From Cruorifilaria tuberocauda (taxonomy: Eukaryota > Nematoda > Chromadorea > Rhabditida > Onchocercidae), in the NCBI GenBank assembly GCA_013365365.1, contig JABVXU010000086.1, positions 62,001 through 126,000 on the forward strand: 64,000 nucleotides of DNA, read 5' to 3'. The notes under the pieces are model-generated. The model searched no databases. It saw nothing but the letters and a program-made list of their open reading frames with translations, and was not told the DNA's origin. This document shows, in pieces, positions 26,339 to 39,200 of this stretch. Position numbers and translations under genes: made by a program. The number at the start of each line of letters is the position of its first letter. The first letter of the stretch is position 1.

Positions 26339-27710
26339 ATGTCGTACGATTTGATAGCAGCGGAAAGTCCAGCATATTCACCCTTCTTTGGATATATGGG
26401 AGCGGCGTCAGCGCAGATATTTACCGTACTCGGCGCAGCCTATGGTACTGCGAAGTCAGCTGTGGGTATCTCGAGTATGGGCGTGATGCGCCCAGAATTA
26501 ATCATGAAATCTGTCATTCCGGTCATCATGGCTGGCATTATCGGTATCTACGGTCTTGTCGTGAGTATTATGTTCGATTTTCTATAAAATAAATTAATGC
26601 ATTTAATTATAGGTAAAACTACTAGTGGTTGCCGATCTTTATTTATCATTAAATTTCAAAATGTTAGGATTTTTACAAAATGTTGTTCATCTTCTGGAGA
26701 ATGTTGTATGATTCTTCATTTCTTTAGATCATTATTATAGCTAGTTACGGAATCTAGGAATGTTTGATCCAAGCAAAGCAGAAGGCATTTTTTAATTTCA
26801 AGAAATTAGCGGTATTGTTATTTCAAAAGAATGCAGCAGGTGTAATTTTTCTCATGTTACAGGTGGCAATGGTACTAAAGGGGAAAGTGACGAAAGCTTC
26901 AGAAGGTTATACTTTAGATAAAGGATTCGCTCATTTGGCTGCCGGTCTTACATGTGGTCTGTGTGGCCTTGGTGCTGGTTATGCCATAGGTATTGTGGGT
27001 GATGCGGGAGTGAGAGGAACCGCTCAACAACCACGGCTTTTCGTTGGCATGATTCTCATTCTGATCTTCTCTGAGGTAGGTATTATCTCTTTATTGATGT
27101 GTTGTTTCTATTAACTTTTCCTGTAAGTTAGGGTGATTATCAGTAATTTTTTCATGTGCATCAAATTTCAAATGAAATGAGTTTATATAGTTGGATGACG
27201 ACAGAAATCTCTTTACTGTATCGAATAGTTTTGAATAGTTTGAGTAAAATTTGATATTCTGTAGTGGTGATAGATTGAAACAGATTAAATTTTCACTTTT
27301 TTTGTAGTAGTTCCCATGTGGAAATTATTAGTTTATATTTTAAATCAAAATTATGTCGTGGGAAAAAGTAGCAAAAGCAGTAGTTTTTTAGATTTTAAAA
27401 GAAATGATTCTTGTTAACTCTATCCAGTATGAAATACTAAACAATAATTTACTCAATAACACATTTTGGCCATGTGGAATAAGAGGAAGTTTTTTGCGAA
27501 AGCAAAAAATAGGGGAGAATTTTAAAAAGGTAGAATTTGTATAAAAAGTTGCTAAAAAAGTTGTTTCAGTTTTTGTTTTGCGCGCTGCCCATTAATTTTG
27601 ATTTATTCAACTTTATTGTTAGTGTCTTACCTTAACCTTCAACTTCTTAATCGTTTCAGGTATTGGGTTTATATGGCATGATTGTGGCTCTAATCTTGGG
27701 AACATCGTAA
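26339..27710 (+). CDS. vha-2: V-type H+-ATPase 16 kDa proteolipid (VHA-2/3 type)
   Basis: Three exons, 26339-26560, 26863-27075 and 27660-27710, all in phase 0, give 161 residues, exactly the length I recall for C. elegans VHA-2/VHA-3. It is the partner proteolipid to VHA-1 in the proton-translocating ring. Seen: [60 protein letters not shown] and the C-terminus ALILGTS, almost unchanged from C. elegans. The proton-carrying glutamate is residue 145, the last codon of exon 2. The final exon encodes only 16 residues; vha-1 has no intron there. The second intron contains one copy of a 180-base sequence repeated downstream of the gene. AATAAA at 27839-27844 is a likely poly(A) signal. Confidence 0.96.
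27247..27428 (+). repeat. Direct repeat copy A (in vha-2 intron 2)
   Basis: About 182 bases, starting AAATTTGATATTCTG and ending near ATCCAGT, that align with copy B at 28294-28469 with small gaps and scattered substitutions. It is AT-rich, with no open frame shared by both copies. Confidence 0.85.
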
Positions 27711-30467
27711 GAAATTGTAGCGGTCTATTTTTCGCTTTGCTATCTAAAGCGCTTTTGGTACTGTTATTTTTGTTCAAAAAAATACTGTCGTTGTAAATTT
27801 ATAATTGCCCGTTTAGCTATTAAAAGTCTTTGGTTGAGAATAAAATGATGTGAATCAATAGGTATTGTGGTCAATTTCTCACACTTTCATTTTGTTGTTT
27901 TGTGAAGTATTAGTATTGTAATTAAATAGATTTTAAAGAGTTCACAGTATCGCCAATCCAGTTTGATTTTTTCCGACACAGTATCACCATTTCAATTTGA
28001 AGTTTGCAAACCTCAAGTCCTATCACTGTGCAATGAGTTTATAATTATTTTTTTTAAAATTGCCGGTAAAGTTATCCATTAACTTATCACCTCATTATCT
28101 TATTTCACTGGATTTTCGTCATCACGATCTATTCTGCTAATCTTCGGAACTGATTTGGCGATATCTTTTAAGTATCTGCAGTGAATTCTACAGTTTATAG
28201 TGCATTCATAATCGTAAATTATTTTCTCATGTTGCACAGTGGCTGGGTTACTAACTGGTCCTGCATTTCTCTTAAGTGAAATTTTTTGGCGACAAATTTG
28301 ATATTCTGTGGTGGTGATACAGACTACATTTTCACTTTTTTTTGTAGTAGTTCCTATGTGGAAATTATTCAGTTTATATTTTAAATCAAAATTATATCGT
28401 AGAAAAAAGTAGCAGAAGCAGTCGTTTTCTAAATATAAAGAGAAATGATTCTTGTTTACTCTGTCCAGTTTATTAGCTTCTGTGAAATAAATGTTTTCCC
28501 AGATTATTGTCATTTTATAACAAAGATTAGGATTTGTGAATGCGATAGTTGCGGGAGCTATTTGGGCAAACATATACGATCTGATGCCTCATTCATATCT
28601 GGAGGATATTATTGAAGAAGTCGATACCTATATCGTTACTTTCCCGTATTTCATCCTTACAGCGATTATAAGACTGATCTTGGCATCAGAATTATGTAAC
28701 TAAATCTTTAATATTAATGATTTATGAAACTTTATCAATCCTTCCAGTCTGGAATTGGAAGTTCAATTTTTCATGGATGCTGAGGTGTTATACGGCTTTC
28801 AATTTCAAACATCCAGACATACTACTATTTTTTTTTTAGAAATGATACTGAAGTAACTGTTTGTTTTAATTAATAGTAATTATATTCTCAATTTTGGAGT
28901 TTGTTAACTTCAAAACATGGGATTATAACTAACTTGACAGTTATTTAATAAAAGTTCATATAAATTCATTCAATATCATTTCGATTCCATTTTTAAATTA
29001 TCAAAGTGATCCTTTTTACATTGTTAGCTTCAAGTTAGTTTGTATTTGGAATCTTTCATTAAATTATGAGGTGGATTTTGCCCATGAAAAATTTTTTATA
29101 TGAGGCTGTGCACTATATCATTATTGCACTTACATGCTTAGCAAGTATTCTTGGAATTTGTTAGGGAGAAGGGACGAGTAGATACATTTGTATTCATTAT
29201 ACAGTAAGAAAATTTTCAAATATTTTTCGAAAAACCGAAGAATCAAGCATCTGTTTCATTTATTTATTTATTCTGTAACTTTATTTATGAGTATTTTTGA
29301 GGATATGAAATTATTGTCATCGAATTATGTTGAATTATCATTCTAATTTATTTTTTTGATTCATCTTTTTCATATTAATCTTACCTGAAGTGACAATAAG
29401 CGCAAAATAATTTTTAATTAGAAATTGTAAGCTTTCTGTTTGCAGAATTAGTCATTCTTATGATAAAACATTATTCAAGTTTAGAGGGAAGATTTCTCTT
29501 CCCTATATGAAATTTAAAGATATATTATTGTATATATTTGCTTTGTGTGGATTGCTCGGCAAAACATGAATAGAGGAGAAATGTGATGATTAAAAAGGTA
29601 AAGAAAGTAAGAGTGAGTGATTTGAGTGCTTTAGCTTATTATTATTTTAACAAACTGATATGGCTGAAACATTCCCAATCTTTTTGATGCCAATTTTGTT
29701 GACAAATTCTGAGAAATGAAGAAAAAATCGGAAGGAATTTCTCGCAGTTTGAATGCATTTTATAGTCCCAGTAGAGAGAAATGTATACTTTGGATTTTTC
29801 ATAAAGTGGAAAAAATAAAGCCTGGTTGGTTACAGGACTTAACTAGGCCATTTTTCTTCGTAAAAGTTTGGTTTGTGTTATGGTTATAATGGAAAAGAGT
29901 AAAAGAAGGAACAGAGGAAGAGGAGAATGAATTCGTAGTGTTATGCCTTCCGGCTTTCCACAGATTTCGAGGATACCTCATAGCTTAGCCAAGGATGGTC
30001 TCTGAGGCCGTTAGGCTTATTCTCATTTCTTAGGATAGGTTTCCAATAAGGCTATGCATAGTCACCATTGCACTTGCATGCCTCCTCTGTATTCTGTACC
30101 TTCATATAGCTAAACTGAAATTTTTATTTCACTTTATTTTATTTCACTCTCCTCATAAGAAAGAGAGAGAGAGATAAAATGCACTGCATTGAGTCTGGAA
30201 AAATTTTCATTTCATTTTTCCAGGAAAAGGTATTATTGATTAATTTTACTCATAACCATACTAAGAGTGGTTTGAGATATTTTCTGATTAATTGTAAGAG
30301 AATGATGGAGTATCTTGTAGATTTACATTATGTTGGTAAAGGAAAAAAGAGTGAGAGTAGATTTTTGGAGCTTTCACTCGTTGAGTCTCTAGAATTCTCA
30401 ACGAACTGTTCATTATTTTGATGGGACAGGTGGAAGTTATAGTTATCACAACGAGTTTTGAACGAGA
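27711..30467. other. Spacer downstream of vha-2
   Basis: 2.75 kb, T-rich, holding the vha-2 poly(A) signal and repeat copy B. Two short segments, about 29103-29140 and 30050-30085, resemble each other (AGGCTRTGCA, then a GCACTTRCATGC block) and may be remnants of another dispersed repeat. No gene is supported. Confidence 0.45.
28294..28469 (+). repeat. Direct repeat copy B (downstream of vha-2)
   Basis: About 176 bases that match copy A in the same orientation, roughly 1,045 bases further on. Long identical blocks include GTAGTAGTTCC and TTTATATTTTAAATCAAAAT. A 157-codon minus-strand frame (28100-28573) runs across this copy, but copy A has stop codons in that frame. Confidence 0.85.
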
Positions 30468-33400
30468 ATGGTTGATGTTTCGTCCAGTGGCCATGGAAAA
30501 AGGATGGAACGCAATGAAAAGAAGACATTTGTATTTGGGTCGTCGACACCACGTGACCTCTCATACATGTATAGTGTACCTGCAACGTTACGTGCCTACG
30601 ATTCAAAAATTGAACCAGTGAAGCGATCAAAGGATCAAACGCTGTCACATTATATGCGACAGGCACGATCTGTCACCCGAAATGGAAATCGATCAGGTTA
30701 GTGAGAAAATAGAGTTTTGATTTTGAGAACAAACAATTTTTTAAGAACAATTGAGTTGTCTCTATTCTCTCAGTAATATATGTCGATGAATCATATGGCC
30801 AGGTTGTTTCTATGAGATGAATCATCTGACCGGGATATTTTTATGAAATGAATCATCTGGCTAGGACATTTTTCGTATGGCTGACAGTTCAGACTAAATG
30901 TCTTCCCATTAGTTCTGCCATCAGAATTGCATTTTTCCCTGTCTGTTTGAAATTGTTGAATTTTGAAATCCGAGATTCCTCATTGTCCGACAGTTCTCAG
31001 TCAACACCACTTTAGTTCACCTTTCCTTTACAGATTAATGGAATAAATTGGTTTTTAAAAATTGAAGATTAATGTTTCCTCATATTTAAATATATACATA
31101 TATATAGAAATTTTTCAATAGAACAATAATTTCGCTAAACGTTGAAAGTATATTAAAATGAATCTTTAGATGGTAGAATTCTAATTCTTTTTATATTTCT
31201 ATAATACTTTTAAATTTTAATGTATGCTTTCTGAAAATTAACTTTTATCATTTTAGAGCATTTCCGATAATCAATTATATAAGAAATAGGAATTTGGCTA
31301 GAAAAGTTATCAGTTTAAAATTTTGCGAATTACTAATTTGATCTTGGGACACCTGTATAACAATATTTGCCCGATTACCTTATAAAATTATAGATGTGAA
31401 AGATGTGAAATTTTCAGCAAACTATTTTTCATTTTAAAGTCAATGATTTGTTAGAAAAATTTTCTAGGAAAATCATGCATTATTCCTCTGTCTAAATTGA
31501 GCTACTTATTTTATTATTTCCTTTATCACTCTTTAATGCTTAATCAAAACTTTACTTCCATATCGTATTTTCTAAATATCCTTTAAGTAGAATGATTTTT
31601 CGAAAAATCCAACAAATTTCTTTAGGCTTTTGACCAACCTAAATTTAAATGCTTTCAACAATTTATCACTTTTATACAGTATTTATCACTAGTTGATAAA
31701 GCTGATAGCATCGGAGACAATTGTGATGATCGACGTCTTTCCGAAAAACTGTGCAGCATTTCGTAGTTCATCAATCATTAACTATTTATATTGCGTTTGG
31801 AATTTCGCGCATCCAGCAATTAGAAAATATCACTGGATTCTACTTGGTGATGAGGATACAGAAGCCACTCAGTTCCGAAACAAAAATCAGGAATGGAAGA
31901 AAAAAGTGGAAAAAGGAGCAGGCTTATAACAAATACAAAATTCATAAAGAAAATTCTAATTTCTTACAAATAGCGAACATTTAGTTGTTTTCCTCATAAA
32001 AGTTTGAGTAATGATTGATTAATAATAAAGAGATTTATAACATAAAATAATATTCTAGAAAAGAGAGCAACATTTTGTACACGTGGAAATTTGAAATCAA
32101 ATGTAAGATGTTCAAAAAGAAAAGCTTTGAAGCTCAAACCATAACAGGACTGAAGACTCAATGTGCCAAAGTAATTTCGTGTTCAAACGAATTCCAATGT
32201 ACCCATTTCATAGCTGAATAAATTCTTGTATGTTATGGCCGAACGAATCCCCTGATCCCTTCCATATTTACATACTTCGGAAATGATGACAAGAAGGAAG
32301 CTATTGAAGAGATTGGAAAATTGGCAAGTCCAAATGCGCTCATTACAAATTCTGTTAAATTGTTTGCAACAGCCAGGATAATAAAAATATTTATTTCGGC
32401 CTTGAAAGAAGGATAAGAATTATGAATGGTAATGATAATGAAAGGAATCATGAATTAAACATTCAATAGTCATTACAGAAAAAGGAAAGGGACAATGGAT
32501 ATAAATTCTAAAGCAAATCCAAATTATCTTCCAGGAAGTCGAGAAGGTTCTGGAGATCGCGCAGTGCGTAAGACATTTGCATTCGGCTCATCAACACCGC
32601 GCATCTTATCCCATTTGTACGGCACAGCAAGAGATAACAGAATAAATCCACAGGTTGGCCGACGATCCTACACAACACCAACCTTTCCGGCACCACGCTC
32701 AAAGACAGGTTTTTTTCCAATCAAATAATTTGCTGATCGACTTTTCATTCATACAGTTGTTATAGAAGTAGATAGACTTGTGATTGATATTTTTCCATGT
32801 ATCATTTATAAATCTCATAATTGCCATAATCGATCATTTATTCATTAAAATTTCAGCAGGCGTATCAACGAGTGATCAGATGAAAGGAACTGATGAAATG
32901 ATACCAAAGCGAAGTGATACGATAATCAGCAAGAGCACATGCGGGACAATGTCAACGAGTTATCAGTCGAAGGAAGGAAGTGAACAGTTTATGAAAAAGC
33001 AGTTGAAAACAAAGAATGGTAACATGAATTCGATGAAAAAGATTTCTGCTAAAGAGAAGCAGTCGAGAAATGAAAAAACTGATGCATGCAAAGCTTCAGT
33101 TGAAAAAGAATTTACCAAAACTGACTTAACAGAAACACCGAGGAAATTATCTTCAGTATCTGTCAGACTTGAGAATGAAAACGAAAAAGCCTCGCTTGTT
33201 AAGGAACCAAAATCAGAAGCAACATTTGCTGAGGAAAAGGAAAAGCAGTTGCTGACTGCTACTAGCATTGTTGAAGATGGGACAGGACTATTTGCGACAA
33301 GATTGACATCTTCAGAGAAGACTGTAGCAAAAAGAGTTGCAGAAAATGATGGCAATATAAAAACGTCAGAAGAAAGTGGAACGGTCAAGATTCCGCATAA

Positions 33401-33770
33401 AAAAGAATCAGGAGGACGTGAAACTGACGTAAACATTCAGGCAGGATTAGCTAGACATTCAGCGGATACATTTTCAATCACTTCCGAAACAAATCATTTC
33501 GAAATGAATGCAAAATACAAAGATGAAATAGGACAAGGATTTTCTACTAATTCAGAATCCGAAAAACGTAAGCCATCTCCGTCTACTGCTCATACTGCTT
33601 CCATCATTTGTTCTGATATTTCACCTACAAAGCTATCATCAGCTGTTGACAAAACATCTAGTTTACCTAGCGAAATGAAAGATTATCAAAAAGGTTCAGA
33701 AGATGTAATCAAAAGTGAGAAAAGGGTAATGGAAACTTCAATCAATTCAGGATCAGAGCATGACTGCTGA
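30468..33770 (+). CDS. Unrecognised protein with tandem FGSSTPR motifs
   Basis: Exons 30468-30696, 32535-32708 and 32857-33770 join in phase to 438 residues. I do not recognise the family. Seen: the first two exons each carry one copy of a motif, KTFVFGSSTPRDLSYMY and KTFAFGSSTPRILSHLY, in a basic, serine/arginine-rich setting. The last exon (303 residues) is rich in Lys, Glu, Ser and Thr with no hydrophobic core, so probably disordered. The middle exon can alternatively begin at its own ATG (32495), 16 bases behind a CATTACAG acceptor, giving a 375-residue form with a single motif. The last exon has two acceptors three bases apart (CAGCAG, near 32856 and 32859). The first intron (1.8 kb) holds a 31-base tandem repeat. 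A role as a cytoskeletal or scaffold protein would be a guess; further 5' exons are possible. Confidence 0.7.
30785..30877 (+). repeat. Tandem repeat, 3 x 31 bases
   Basis: Three successive 31-base units at 30785-30815, 30816-30846 and 30847-30877, each with the core ATGAATCATMTGRCYRGG followed by a T-rich half. They lie in the first intron of the FGSSTPR gene. Confidence 0.85.
30878..32534. other. Rest of the large first intron of the FGSSTPR gene
   Basis: About 1.65 kb of AT-rich sequence. An open frame near 31693-31929 reads continuously but has no clear splice partners or similarity. The acceptor-like CATTACAG at 32471-32478 could allow a second transcription start in this intron, with trans-splicing just before the ATG at 32495. 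Confidence 0.4.
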
Positions 33771-36246
33771 AAATAGGAGGATTGAATCCGGAAAATCTGT
33801 ATCAATTGCTGGCGAGCAATTCTGCAACATTATTTAGCCTACAATCTTGGAGTGCAAATGCTGAATAAATTTATTATCCCGAATATCACAAGAATGCATT
33901 AAAATATCTGAACGCGAAAGCTCTTTTCATGAATTTAAAGTAGAAAATCTAAAGATGTTATATAAGATACCTCTGTATTATGAAATTTAGACCGATATTT
34001 CCGGAATTCTCTCAGTTGGCGGCAGTGATTATATTGAATTCATCATTCATGTATGCTTATTATATAATTCTTTTAATGTGTATATTTACGGTTATTACTT
34101 TTCAGAACTGTTAATTTTTTTCCCCCAAAACTGAAGTATTTATTTTTTGTTAGATCAAATAAGAATCTATAATGAGATGAATGTTTATTTGGGTAGCCTT
34201 CAGATTCTTTCATTTTGTCACAGCAGAAAAACTACTAATATTGTTATGTGGTATAGAGTGTAAAGCTATGCTAAAATATTCAAATATGACAACTAAAGGA
34301 ATCGAAATATTGCTGTTTATTAAAGTACTTAAAAATTTATCAGATTTATTAATTAGTCGATTGCAAAGTTAAATCTAAAACAGTCATTGTCTGGTCTAAA
34401 TTGTTACAAATTTAATTAAAATTGCAATTAAGCCATTGTTAATACGATAATGAAATCTGGAAATTTTTCTTCACTGGATTAAAAGTTTAAAATGATTGGG
34501 ATAACTTCAAAAATTCTAATCTAAAGTAATATCACAAGTCTATATTTCGTTTCCTAATCATTGAAATATTTCTTACTTTTTCTTAAACGACACTTTTCGG
34601 TTGACATCAATACTTTCCCTCTTTCATGTCATCTAAGATAAAAAATCGATCGGTGCGGAGGTGGCCCTCTTGCTTTTGTTTTACGACAATAAAGAGGCGA
34701 AATTTGTGGTTTGACTGACGTAAGTGATATTCCGCAATGATAGCATTCGAGCATCGCATTAGAAATAGGCAAAATGGAAGAGAAGTGAGAAAAGGGATTG
34801 ACGATACTCGTTCTGTGTGATCGACACAGTTATTTCGGGACTAGTAAAATTAATACGAATGAAAAGCCTATCAAATTTTCTAAATTCTTATTGTATGTTC
34901 GCATCATTGTCATTTTATTCACTATATATATTCAAATTCATCCTTTCTATTCTGAATATGCTAAAATTTTAAGGTGCAGTTTAAAACTTTTTTTATCATA
35001 TGTCTTATCAAGAACCAAAACATTTGGATCTTAGTTGTTGATGCAGTAGTTTGATAGAAAATCATAATAATTTATGTATAAGTAAAGCTAATCATACTTG
35101 ATCTTTGTCATAATTGCAATTCTCTCAGATTCCGAGTGATTCGTGAAAACTTTTTGAAAAATTATATTTCCTCATATGTAGCATTAAGAAATATGGGACA
35201 ATTGAAACCAAATACGGTGCAAATGTCCTATTAACAAGCATGGTGTTTCGCCTCATGGATATACCATTACTGTTTCATTCTAGTGAAATGATATTTATGA
35301 AAGAAATACACACCTCAGAATTTACCTATGCACAAGTATTATATACTTTTTATTGTTGAAACCTTCTTAAACGAAACATTAACCTTTACCAGATGCATTT
35401 TCAGCACTTGAATAAAATAAAAGAAATATTTAGGGACATAAGAACCGTAAAATGAACTCGTCATATTACTATAAGAAAAATTATGCAACGGAAAACAGTA
35501 AAACTACTAAATAAACAGTTTATCTATAAGCAAATAAAAGTGATACAACAAAATGAAAAAAATTACATATCAAGAATTACTGAGCACAAATGTAAGCTTC
35601 TTGTACAATAATATTAAAATTCGATAAAATAAGTACAAGAAATAATAAATATTAAACTTCCTCATTGTTTTATAAAAACTGTGATTCTCCATTGAAGTTT
35701 CTCAAGGAATAAGATAGCAATATTTTTTTGTCTCAATTTACCGCCTTAGAAACTAAGAAAATTTTCAAGAGAATATAAGATTTTCACAATTTGTGTTTTG
35801 AATAAGTGATGCTCGAAATTAGGGAAACTGAAACTTTGAAGTGATGAAAACAAGGAAAATTAGAACACAGGAAAGATTAAAAAGAAACGGGAATGTACAA
35901 AATATGATAAATTTTTTCAACCAATTCAAAAAAAAACAGCAGTACTTGGTAAAATGGTTACAAGGCACTTTGTAGAACAATGAAATGAAGTAAAAGCGTC
36001 CACATCTGATCGAATTTCTTAACGAAGAAATCTATATTATTTCTCAAAAAAAATCTTCCTTCTTCAGTTAGCATATTACAACAAACAATCTCTACTCCAA
36101 TTCACTCAAATGAAATGAAATAGACGATATTCATTCATCAACCTCTAGCAATAGAAGGAATGAGAACAAGAGCATCTAAATGATTCGCTTATTTAACCCG
36201 ACAAAGTAAAATTTAGAATAAAATATATATATTTCGGAGAATAAAT
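33771..36246. other. Convergent spacer, FGSSTPR gene and synergin gene
   Basis: 2.5 kb between two opposing stop codons, AT-rich, with scattered short frames and no supported gene. It presumably holds both 3' ends. Confidence 0.5.
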
Positions 36247-39200
36247 TCAATATTTTTTCAATTTAGGTAGAAATGAATCTACTCGATTAATCCACAAATT
36301 AGCACATTGCTTGTGATATACAGTACCAGTGAATTCAAGTATCGAATTTGCGGAAACGCGTAATAAGCAAATACCACATAACGGTGGAATGATTTTGTTG
36401 ACTGTTTCTCCCAAATGATCCGTATCCTCATTATCAATCTTTCTCTCTATGAAGCATTCCAGACGTTTCCATATTTTGTCGATTTTCTCAAGCAATTCTT
36501 TCTGATTAGCCAATTTATCTATTCTTCCTTCCCGTATCCTAAGTGTCTGCAAAAATAATTCAACAGTCCGACGTTTTAATAGCAAAATATTCCACTATAT
36601 TATTATAACTAATTTTGTCAAACTACAAAAAATAATGAAACTAGCATCTATTGCTCTCTAAAAATTGATGGTCAAAAAAATCACAGGTTGACTTTAAGTA
36701 CCACCACTTCTCACTGCCATGTTCCTTAACTGCAATATTATTGAAAACTAATAATAAGCAGGAACGAGCAGAAATGAAAATAACACAACCATCAACCGAA
36801 ATTTCTTTTAATCAATTAGCAACACCATTTCACATTAATCAGCTAAGTTCCCTCCTCCGTACAGCACAATCTCCTCATTTCCACTCATATTGAACTCCTT
36901 TAATGATGCATTGAATAACATCTAAAATCCATTCCTATCGTTACTAATCAGAAGAGAATTCAAAACCATACTAAATATGAACTTATGTAGTCAGAAAAAA
37001 AATTTTTTTGCTTTAATTTTTATTTTTTTCAGATTTATCGAAGAGGATACAAATAAGACACTAGAACTCTTCTTTTTTATTTCTACATATTATAAAAACC
37101 ATATAGTTGAAATAAATTTTCAAATATACAGGAAATTTTTTTTGCAAAAATTAATGAAAGCACTGATACCGACCATTTCATGGATTTCATAAAGCGCATT
37201 CAGGTACTTCGTACCACGATTAGTATCAATGATTTCTGCAATATGTGCCGCTGCTGAACAAGGGAGTAATGAATCGGCATCACTTAACAATTTATGTGCT
37301 TCTTCAATGCAACGTCGCCAAACATAAAGACATTCTTCCTACAAAATATCTCTTTGCCAATAATTGAAGTAAAAATTTTGTCTTCTCTATTTACCAACCG
37401 AAGAGATTACTTGCATCGTGCAGAATTATCCCTTATAATTTAAAACTAAGTAATCAAATACAATTGTGCAAACCTACTTCTCCATCTTTGCTCTCACCAG
37501 TTATCAATTTCATAGTCGCATAAATATCTGAATCTAAAATTAAAAATTTGTTTTTCATAATACCACATTCATCAATGTAACAATGAAAATAAAACTTTCT
37601 TATAGTTTGAAGCTTGCAGAACATTTGAAAAGTTAAACTGCAAAGCTTAGTAACTAAAATATGAATAATTTCAACGATACAGTTCCTTTTTCCTACTTTT
37701 TCCTGCACTGAATCGCTTTGCTTTTTGATATTATTAGGAAAAAATAAATTTTGTCTAAGGAAAAAGAAATCAAGGAAATTAAGAATTTTAAGATGGCCAT
37801 AAGAAAAAAAGCACCTCCTATTGATTCTGAAATTCTTGCAATTTTATCGGCATCAACATTTATCGAAGTGCTACCACTGCAAGCAGTTATTTCCGAAAAC
37901 AGATTTGACGAATTTAAAACATCCGGAATTCCGTTTGGTAGTTGTGAATTTCGCAAAATATTGTTTGTTGATTGATATACATCTTTCGAAAGAACTTGAT
38001 TGTCCGAATCAGTCGTGACATCGAAAGACTGATTTGAAGCAAAAGTAACTGGAGCTTGAGTTCCACTAACAGCATTATCAACTTGTAAAGTACTAATGGT
38101 ACTTATTGAAGGATATGACTGGGAAGCTGGAATTTGTGTAACGGATATTGTCGCTGGCTGAGTGAAAGTCGTTGAACTGTTGACTGGTTTCGAAAAATCG
38201 ATATCGGCAAGGAGTGACATTGTACTTGATGTTGATGCTATTTCTTGTAGATTTACTCCTGAGGAATTAGAAGTTTTTTGCAATGTTTGACAAAATTCTT
38301 GTAGTTGAAAAACATCTTTACCATGTAAATGGTGCGCGAGAGGTGCACATGCTTGCAGGTGTGGAATTGGCAGCGTAGACATTGTTGACAACGCCGACAA
38401 TGGTTGGCCTTTCTGGAAAAAATTTCGTTAAAAACGAATTAGAAAAATCTCGTGATGGGAAAGAAAAAGTAATTTTTTTTAGTAAATTAAAGTTTCGTTA
38501 GCTGTTTTAAAAAAAAAAAACTTAAGATGTTTTAAAATAAAACTATAAATGTTCAGTTCAGTTCTAGATATCTATTCATTAACATTTCCTTACATAGTAG
38601 CACATATCATTATACACTAAATCCATTAATTCCATTCAATTCTTTGCTTCATCCATGTTCGCATATTAAGCTAAAAAATTTCTTTCCTACCATACTGTTC
38701 TGTTCTAATAAAACTAAGGTAGAGGTTTTCACCAATTTACCAATTTAAAATATCAAGAATGTTACTAAACATAATAAAAAAAATGTACATCCAATAAAAA
38801 CAAAAAAAAGAGAATGAGTCATGTTGTGCTTACTTAGTTCTAATAATGTTTTGTTTTGCAGTTCTAAATAAAGAGATAATAAAATCGAAAGAACAAAGTT
38901 TACTTGTATTAGTGCAATTAATGCTAAACATGAGAAGAATTCTTGTCGAGTAAGCTGACCAGGCATGGTTCGATTCACCAACGACCATATATTACCGAGT
39001 ATGGCACGAGGCAGACATGATGTGACCATCAAATTATAAACAAGTGCAGTGTTAGGTAACTGTGATTGGCTTGGGGCACCGCATTTAGCAATAGCTTCTT
39101 TGTAGAAACGTGGGACACGGTTTTCCTGGAGAAGTGACGGCGGTACGACACCACCGCTCTGCATTATAAAACCTAAAAATGGACAGCTAAAGTAAATCTT

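Noticed and set aside
28100..28573. 157-codon minus-strand open frame downstream of vha-2
   Set aside because: It runs through repeat copy B; the same frame in copy A has stop codons, the composition is that of translated AT-rich DNA, and there is no similarity or splice context.
29799..30180. tRNA- or small-RNA-like stretch
   Set aside because: Looked for A and B box motifs and a cloverleaf; none formed.
31693..31984. Two overlapping plus-strand frames in the large intron
   Set aside because: Neither has the FGSSTPR motif nor an in-phase acceptor and donor pair; most likely chance.
32963..33436. 157-codon minus-strand frame
   Set aside because: It is the antisense shadow of the Lys/Glu/Ser-rich last exon of the FGSSTPR gene.
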